DNA of 64,000 nucleotides. Origin: Diogma glabrata (taxonomy: Eukaryota > Arthropoda > Insecta > Diptera > Cylindrotomidae). Below are positions 57,545 to 64,000 of this stretch, one piece after another. Where the stretch lies: NCBI GenBank assembly GCA_963693315.1, contig OY856186.1, positions 92,627,417 through 92,691,416 on the forward strand. The letters run 5' to 3'. The position numbers and the translations under genes are program-made. The notes beneath the pieces were generated by a model that saw nothing but the letters and a program-made list of their open reading frames with translations, searched no databases and had not been told where the DNA came from. The number at the start of each line of letters is the position of its first letter. Within the stretch, counting starts at the first letter, position 1.

Positions 57545-58299
57545 ATATACTATTATTTTTTTCAAAAAAATTGGGTAAAAAATAAATAAAAATCTTTCTT
57601 TTGACACACTTGACAACATAATGCAATAATCTAGTTTTTGATCTTACATATCAATCCCGACCATCCAGATTTCTTCACATTCTTTGTTCCTACTCATTAT
57701 TACTTAAAATAAACGTTTTTTAAGGAAAAAATATGCATATTTCCTTGTTTTGACACACTTGACGATTTTTTCACACACTTCCGGTACAGTTATCGAACAC
57801 ATCGTCCTTTCGGCTCTTACCATTGAGTGTACATTTTTAGAATTCAAAATTTTTCAAATCCCTTTAGCCGTTTTCTAGACTTCGTCGGTTGTGATGGACG
57901 GCCGGCCGGCAGACAGAAATACATTTTTGTTTTGCTTTTTTAGATCTATAGGTCCTAAAACGTTTTTTTATCTATAGGTCCTAAAACGTCGAGAAATGCC
58001 AAAAAAGTGGGGGTACGAATTTCACTTTTAGCTCATGAATGTTATACTTAGGTCTTTCAGACCGAAGTAATAATGCTTATTTGTCACCTAACTGTAAAAA
58101 AAAGGTTAGAGAAAACAAATCCAAAAAAAAATATTTTTGACCATTCCAAACCTTTTGACCGAAAAACAACAACAATTATATGCGTTTTTAATACTTGATG
58201 ATGACGATGATTGTAAGTTTGTACAGGTTATATTCACTTATGTTGAATTGAATATAATTTTATGTTATATTTCGTTATGATTATGTTTTAACCGTAGCA

Positions 58300-60935
58300 A
58301 TACCCACCATTTAAGCGTTTTCGTCCCGAACAGGATCTAAATCTCCTTTTATAAGGCCAATCTATCCAAATGTACAACTTTACCCAGATAGAAATTCCTT
58401 CGATTTAGCATTGAATCTCTACATCATGTCATCTGACTGTGAATGCGAAACTGTCGTCCTCGTTTTGTTAATCCCAAGCATCTGGCAAATTTATTGGAAT
58501 ACTGCCGACTCAAAGTTCCGTCCTTGATCGGTGTGAATCTCCATAAGAACTCCATAACCACTAATTATTTATCACAACTTCAGCGATGGTAGTTGCTTCC
58601 TGGTTGGGTATTTCCGGACACTTATTAAAATAGTCCATGATCACAAGCACATATATGTTCTGGTTATCAGTTGTTGGACATGGTTCCGATACATCCATTG
58701 CAATTTTTTCAAATGGAGCACCTACATTGTATTGCTTCATTTTCCCATAACTTCTTAGTGCGGTTCTTTTTACCGCCGCACATTTATCGCATTTTTGAAC
58801 CACTCCACAATTGATTGCCGCATTACTGACCAGCAGAATTGTTGTCGTATTTTTGCAAGAATTTTATTGAACCCAAGATAACTCCTCCTATTGATCCTAA
58901 GATAACTCCTTCAATACTGTTGGTATGTTCTTTTAAGGTACCACTGTAAGGGATTGCTTTATTTTGCCATTTGAGCTTTCTCATACTCTCCTTAAACATC
59001 CATCCTGTTAATAGAGGTTGTACTTTTACGCCTTCAAGGTTGAAGTTTTATCGGCAATTTCTCTCCATACTGGCTTGCAACCCTTTTCCTTGAACTCGAT
59101 GATGGGTGCAAGATCCGGATTCTCTAATTGATCTTTCCTTATGGCTACAGCAGTCCACTCATCATAAGGTAGCACTTGTAGTAATCGTACATCGATGATG
59201 CTCATTGCTCTCCTTATTTTCTTGACGACTGCAATCCTTACTTCAACTTGACAGGGTCGTCTAGATAAAACATCAGAATTCCCATGTGCAGTGCCCTTTC
59301 GATTTTCAATATCCAAGTCATACGCCTGCAAACGTTCGATCCAGCGTGCTATTTGTCCCTCTGGATTTTTAAACTGAAGTAGCCATATTAATGCATCATT
59401 CCCAGTTTTAAGATGAAATTTCCGACCATTCAAGTGTTTATGAAAATGTTTGACATATTCCAAAATAAGCAACAGCTCCTTTCACGTAACGCAATTCCGC
59501 GCTGACTTGGATAGAATTTTGAAAAAATTCGCTATTATCTTTTCCTTTCCATCTATTTTCTGCGACAGGACTCCTCCTATATCTTCTTTACTGGCATCAG
59601 TATCCAAAATAAACTCACATTAGGTAAAGGATAGGACAGAATTTGAGCCGTACATAATCTTCTTCAGAGCTTCACAAATGCTTGTTCCTGAGGTTCATTC
59701 CATTCAAATGCCCTGTCTTGTCTGGTTAATTCATGCAAACTTTTGGCAACGTTACCTGGCGCAAAGCGTCTGTAATGTGTGCCAAATCCAAGAAAGCTTC
59801 GTAGTTCATGTAGTTTATTTGGTCTTGGCCAATTCATAATTGTGCCAATTTTATCAAAATATGTATGAATGCCCTCGGACAAAACCTTGTGTCCCAAATA
59901 TTTAACTCCTAACCAGCTGATTGCAACCTTCCCAGGACCGCCACCAAGTTCTTCAAGTGGTCATCAAAGTCTTGTTCGTGATAATTATGTCATCCAGATA
60001 AAAAAGGCATTTTTTCCAGATGTAAGCATTTTAAATAATCTCTCGAAAGTTGTGGGAGGGGAACGCCGTGTTCTGTCAATCTTCCTCTGCAACTTCCTTT
60101 TTCTAGTAACCACTCTGCAGATCCATTGTTGAATAATCTTGAGCCCGATAATATATCCAGTGTATCATCAATCCTAGACTATGGGCAGCTATCCTTTTTA
60201 GTAACTGTATTTAATTTTCAATAGTCAACATAAAATCTTAAACGCCCATCTTTCTTGCCAACTAACACTACAGGTGAGCTCCAGGAACTGTCTGATGGTT
60301 CAATTACACCAGCGTCCTTCATATCACTCACCATGTTATCAGCTTCCTCTCTTTAAGCCAATATTAATCTCATTCGTGCTTGTCGTCTTTTTGCTTGGCT
60401 TGGCTTGGCGTCTTTTTTCTGCTCTGGTGTCAATACCATGTTTCACCATATTGGTTCTGCCATTTTCTTCAAGTGTACTGTAGAATACAGACTTGTGTCG
60501 CTCACGCAATGACTTTTTCTGCTCTTCTGCCTTTCTGTACATTCGTCCAGTTTTCACTATAACGACTTCTTTATAGTTTTGATGTTCTTTTTTGTCTTCC
60601 ACAACCCACAACCTGGGTTTGCCAGAACCTACTTCTAATGTTCACCAAATGATAGTTTTTGATTGGGGTAGGCAACTTTTCTCTGTGATCTAATATTATC
60701 CGACAAATAAAATTGAATTCTTTACCATTAAGTTGGAGTAGCAACTCAACATTTCCATAAGTGAGTGCTCCTTTGTTAGCATCAAGAACGAATTCATTTG
60801 GCCTCATGAAGTCCATTCCCAGAATTACTTCATCCATAATATCATGTTGAAAGTAAGTATTCCCGATTTCAATCTTAACCAGTTTTTTGCCTTTAATTCT
60901 TGCAGTTTCCCAGTTGCTGTCTGCATTTGTAACGA
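58300..60935 (-). pseudogene. Pol remnant of LTR element D: protease, RT, RNase H, integrase
   Basis: On the minus strand from 60935: the C-terminal half of protease with DIMDEVILGMDFM (near 60830; the DTG part is missing), a linker ending in KHGIDTRAEKRRQAKP, reverse transcriptase fragments ([14 protein letters not shown] near 60270, FLGFGTHYRRFAPGNVAKSL near 59780), then RNase H with HLNGRKFHLKTGNDALIWLL (59440). DVLSRRP follows, then integrase with MVQKCDKCAAVKR and FEKIAMDVSEPC (58680-58803). The end at 58321-58338 shares 18 bases exactly with the end of B's pol. The YxDD region is not intact, and there are many stops and frameshifts. Gag and the 5' LTR are absent before the tandem duplication. 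Confidence 0.9.
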
Positions 60936-61466
60936 CTGACTATTTCGAATATTTCTCTAAAGCAAGAATATTCATGCATATAGAAGTTTGCTAATGGTTT
61001 GCCAATTTAATTTAATTCCAGCCTGAAAATGAAACAGACATAAAAGCGATCATATATATCAATAATATTTTAACATTTTTTTTGGTTAATTCAATACTAA
61101 TTAGTAATACCTGTTTGTGTCTAAATAGAAATTTTTTTTGCTATGTACGCTTATTCATAGTATTATTACATGTAGATGTAATACAGCTGTTCAAATTTAT
61201 TGAGTTTTAAAAAAATTGTTTGATCAGATGTTTAAATGTATAATTTTTAAACGAGAAAGAAACAAGAGAAAAGAAACAAAATACTGAAGAGTATTTCTAT
61301 TTATACTGGTTCATTTTTGTTTGGCCAGATCATTATGTAAATTCAAATCAATAAGGTGCAGTGTTATTGTGGCAAAAAAAAATTATATTAATTTGTTCTT
61401 ATTAAATTATTTAAATTGATCAATTTTTTTAAATTTGTGTTTTTTATTCTAACAGTGTTAGGGTTT
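60936..61466. other. Non-coding part of the duplication unit
   Basis: A+T-rich sequence beyond the broken end of D's pol. No gene or LTR is recognised. The junction with the second copy is at 61467. Confidence 0.6.
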
Positions 61467-63690
61467 GAGCACCTACATTGTATTGCTTCATTTTCCCATA
61501 ACTTCTTAGTGCGGTTCTTTTTACCGCCGCACATTTATCGCATTTTTGAACCACTCCACAATTGATTGCCGCATTACTGACCAGCAGAATTGTTGTCGTA
61601 TTTTTGCAAGAATTTTATTGAACCCAAGATAACTCCTCCTATTGATCCTAAGATAACTCCTTCAATACTGTTGGTATGTTCTTTTAAGGTACCACTGTAA
61701 GGGATTGCTTTATTTTGCCATTTGAGCTTTCTCATACTCTCCTTAAACATCCATCCTGTTAATAGAGGTTGTACTTTTACGCCTTCAAGGTTGAAGTTTT
61801 ATCGGCAATTTCTCTCCATACTGGCTTGCAACCCTTTTCCTTGAACTCGATGATGGGTGCAAGATCCGGATTCTCTAATTGATCTTTCCTTATGGCCTCA
61901 GCAGTCCACTCATCATAAGGTAGCACTTGTAGTCATCGTACATCGATGATGCTCATTGCTCTCCTTATTTTCTTGACGACTGCAATCCTTACTTCAACTT
62001 GACAGGGTCGTCTAGATAAAACATCAGAATTCCCATGTGCAGTGCCCTTTCGATTTTCAATATCCAAGTCATACGCCTGCAAACGTTCGATCCAGCGTGC
62101 TATTTGTCCCTCTGGATTTTTAAACTGAAGTAGCCATATTAATGCATCATTCCCAGTTTTAAGATGAAATTTCCGACCATTCAAGTGTTTATGAAAATGT
62201 TTGACATATTCCAAAATAAGCAACAGCTCCTTTCACGTAACGCAATTCCGCGCTGACTTGGATAGAATTTTGAAAAAATTCGCTATTATCTTTTCCTTTC
62301 CATCTATTTTCTGCGACAGGACTCCTCCTATATCTTCTTTACTGGCATCAGTATCCAAAATAAACTCACATTAGGTAAAGGATAGGACAGAATTTGAGCC
62401 GTACATAATCTTCTTCAGAGCTTCACAAATGCTTGTTCCTGAGGTTCATTCCATTCAAATGCCCTGTCTTGTCTGGTTAATTCATGCAAACTTTTGGCAA
62501 CGTTACCTGGCGCAAAGCGTCTGTAATGTGTGCCAAATCCAAGAAAGCTTCGTAGTTCATGTAGTTTATTTGGTCTTGGCCAATTCATAATTGTGCCAAT
62601 TTTTTTCAAAATATGAATGAATGCCCTCGGACAAAACCTTGTGTCCCAAATATTTAACTCCTAACCAGCTGATTGCAACCTTCCCAGGACCGCCACCAAG
62701 TTCTTCAAGTGGTTATCAAAGTCTTGTTCGTGATAATTATGTCATCCAGATAAAAAAGGCATTTTTTCCAGATGTAAGCATTTTAAATAATCTCTCGAAA
62801 GTTGTGGGAGGGGAACGCCGTGTTCTGTCAATCTTCCTCTGCAACTTCCTTTTTCTAGTAACCACTCTGCAGATCCATTGTTGAATAATCTTGAGCCCGA
62901 TAATATATCCAGTGTATCATCAATCCTAGACTATGGGCAGCTATCCTTTTTAGTAACTGTATTTAATTTTCAATAGTCAACATAAAATCTTAAACGCCCA
63001 TCTTTCTTGCCAACTAACACTACAGGTGAGCTCCAGGAACTGTCTGATGGTTCAATTACACCAGCGTCCTTCATATCACTCACCATGTTATCAGCTTCCT
63101 CTCTTTAAGCCAATATTAATCTCATTCGTGCTTGTCGTCTTTTTGCTTGGCTTGGCTTGGCGTCTTTTTTCTGCTCTGGTGTCAATACCATGTTTCACCA
63201 TATTGGTTCTGCCATTTTCTTCAAGTGTACTGAAGAATACAGACTTGTGTCGCACACGCAATGACTTTTTCTGCTCTTCTGCCTTTCTGTACATTCGTCC
63301 AGTTTTCACTATAACGACTTCTTTATAGTTTTGATGTTCTTTTTTGTCTTCCACAACCCACAACCTGGGTTTGCCAGAACCTACTTCTAATGTTCACCAA
63401 ATGATAGTTTTTGATTGGGGTAGGCAACTTTTCTCTGTGATCTAATATTATCCGACAAATAAAATTGAATTCTTTACCATTAAGTTGGAGTAGCAACTCA
63501 ACATTTCCATAAGTGAGTGCTCCTTTGTTAGCATCAAGAACGAATTCATTTGGCCTCATGAAGTCCATTCCCAGAATTACTTCATCCATAATATCATGTT
63601 GAAAGTAAGTATTCCCGATTTCAATCTTAACCAGTTTTTTGCCTTTAATTCTTGCAGTTTCCCAGTTGCTGTCTGCATTTTTAACGACTG
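61467..63690 (-). pseudogene. Second copy of the D pol remnant
   Basis: This repeats 58716-60935, with the same stops and frameshifts: RNase H block at 61933-62223, RT block at 62415-62609 and protease half at 63323-63589. The integrase part is cut at the duplication border (61467). Shared defects show that pol had already decayed before the duplication. Confidence 0.93.
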
Positions 63691-64000
63691 ACTATTTCGA
63701 ATATTTCTCTAAAGCAAGAATATTCATGCATATAGAAGTTTGCTAATGGTTTGCCAATTTAATTTAATTCCGGCCTGAAAATGAAACAGACATAAAAGCG
63801 ATCATATATATATCAATAATATTTTAACATTTTTTTTGGTTAATTCAATACTAATTAGTAATACCTGTTTGTGTCTAAATAGAAATTTTTTTTGCTATGT
63901 ACGCTTATTCATAGTATTATTACATGTAGATGTAATACAGCTGTTCAAATTTATTGAGTTTTAAAAAAATTGTTTGATCAGATGTTTAAATGTATAATTT
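63691..64000. other. Non-coding end of second duplication copy
   Basis: This matches 60940-61250. It is A+T-rich with no recognised feature and is truncated by the window edge. Confidence 0.7.

Larger units (their letters stand above)
55465..58068. mobile_element. R2: second satellite-bearing element with 11-bp inverted ends
   Basis: It begins ACTTCGGTCTG and ends CAGACCGAAGT, as R1 does. The first 130 bases and the last 350 match R1 closely. It has a single internal unit where R1 has two: minisatellite at about 55765-56710, TTGACACACTTGACA units at about 56810-57190 and 57590-57620, then the GACGGCCGGCCGGCAGACAG block near 57895. An insertion of about 350 bp at 57205-57555 is absent from R1. 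It lies in the LTR of D. Confidence 0.8.
55040..58299 (-). repeat. LTR of element D (minus strand), split by R2
   Basis: On the minus strand the LTR starts at 58299 with TGCTACGGT, runs to 58069, is interrupted by R2 and resumes at 55464. The part below 55464 aligns with the second half of B's LTR, including GAAATTTCTACAAT, TCTAGTTAGGAATATTG, a TTGTTTTCTTGTTGT phrase and GGTGTGTTTGCTTACT. A segment with AGTTAGGAATATTGGTTTCTG is duplicated locally (about 55108-55171). The exact lower end is unclear. So D belongs to a family related to B. Confidence 0.75.
58716..64000. repeat. Tandem duplication, unit 2751 bp
   Basis: 58716-61250 and 61467-64000 are nearly identical in direct orientation. The unit is 58716-61466, including a 216-bp stretch (61251-61466) not yet repeated when the window ends. 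Noticed differences are single bases (for example 59146 region GCTACAGC versus GCCTCAGC) and short indels near 59850 and 61050. The second copy joins at GAGCACCTACATTG. It may continue beyond the window as a longer array. Confidence 0.95.

Noticed and set aside
59869..60562. Plus-strand frames in the D region and their copies near 62621-63328
   Set aside because: They are antisense to the recognisable pol remnant.

Overview
This window is insect-like nuclear DNA, most likely from a fly. I judge this from its very high A+T content, the mix of element families (hAT, Ty3/gypsy, a Jockey/CR1-like LINE, a Penelope-like element and a Transib-like element) and a repeated GTGGGCG motif typical of fly Transib derivatives. 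The species is not determined. I found no convincing host gene. Everything recognisable is mobile DNA, nested to an unusual depth, as expected of heterochromatin or a transposon cluster. Only two reading frames look fully intact: the gag-pol of gypsy element A (22511-26731) and the gag of LTR element B (28378-29988).

Left part (1-14459). Composite element E1 (761-8383) holds a hAT transposon H1 (1001-3571, perfect 8-bp target duplication), a satellite-rich element R1 (3585-6623), a Penelope-like remnant with a GIY-YIG endonuclease domain (about 7074-7700, minus strand) and a small palindromic MITE. An AT microsatellite and a decayed gypsy element C (about 9960-12385) follow.

Central nest (14460-43436). 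A LINE tail is split by a small inverted-repeat element N1. N1 is split by hAT element H2 (14823-43105, duplication TCTAAAAT), whose own sequence is only about 3.6 kb. Element E2 (17392-35083) sits inside the H2 transposase gene. E2 contains LTR element B (18315-31473), and B's 5' LTR is split by gypsy A (18827-28155, two 1100-bp LTRs). E2 also carries a MITE (M1b) split by hAT H3 (31790-33792), which contains repeat S1. A second arm of H2 holds element E3 (35992-42939), split by hAT H4 (36656-40408), split in turn by a Transib-like element (38259-39070). Most levels are proved by matching target duplications.

Right part (43437-64000). It contains the rest of the LINE tail, a second LINE remnant (46385-48070), a near-perfect 427-bp-arm palindrome (49420-50284) and repeat S2 (50969-52152). 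LTR element D lies on the minus strand, with satellite element R2 (55465-58068) inside its LTR. A tandem duplication of 2751 bp (58716-61466, repeated from 61467 to the window edge) copies part of D.

The least familiar system is E1/E2/E3. These elements share ACTGAGAAA-like ends, 4-bp target duplications and long subterminal regions filled with a short motif that differs between elements. E2 and E3 both carry decayed spliced genes encoding related proteins of unknown function. All boundaries come from reading the sequence by eye; family names marked 'like' were not tested by a database search.
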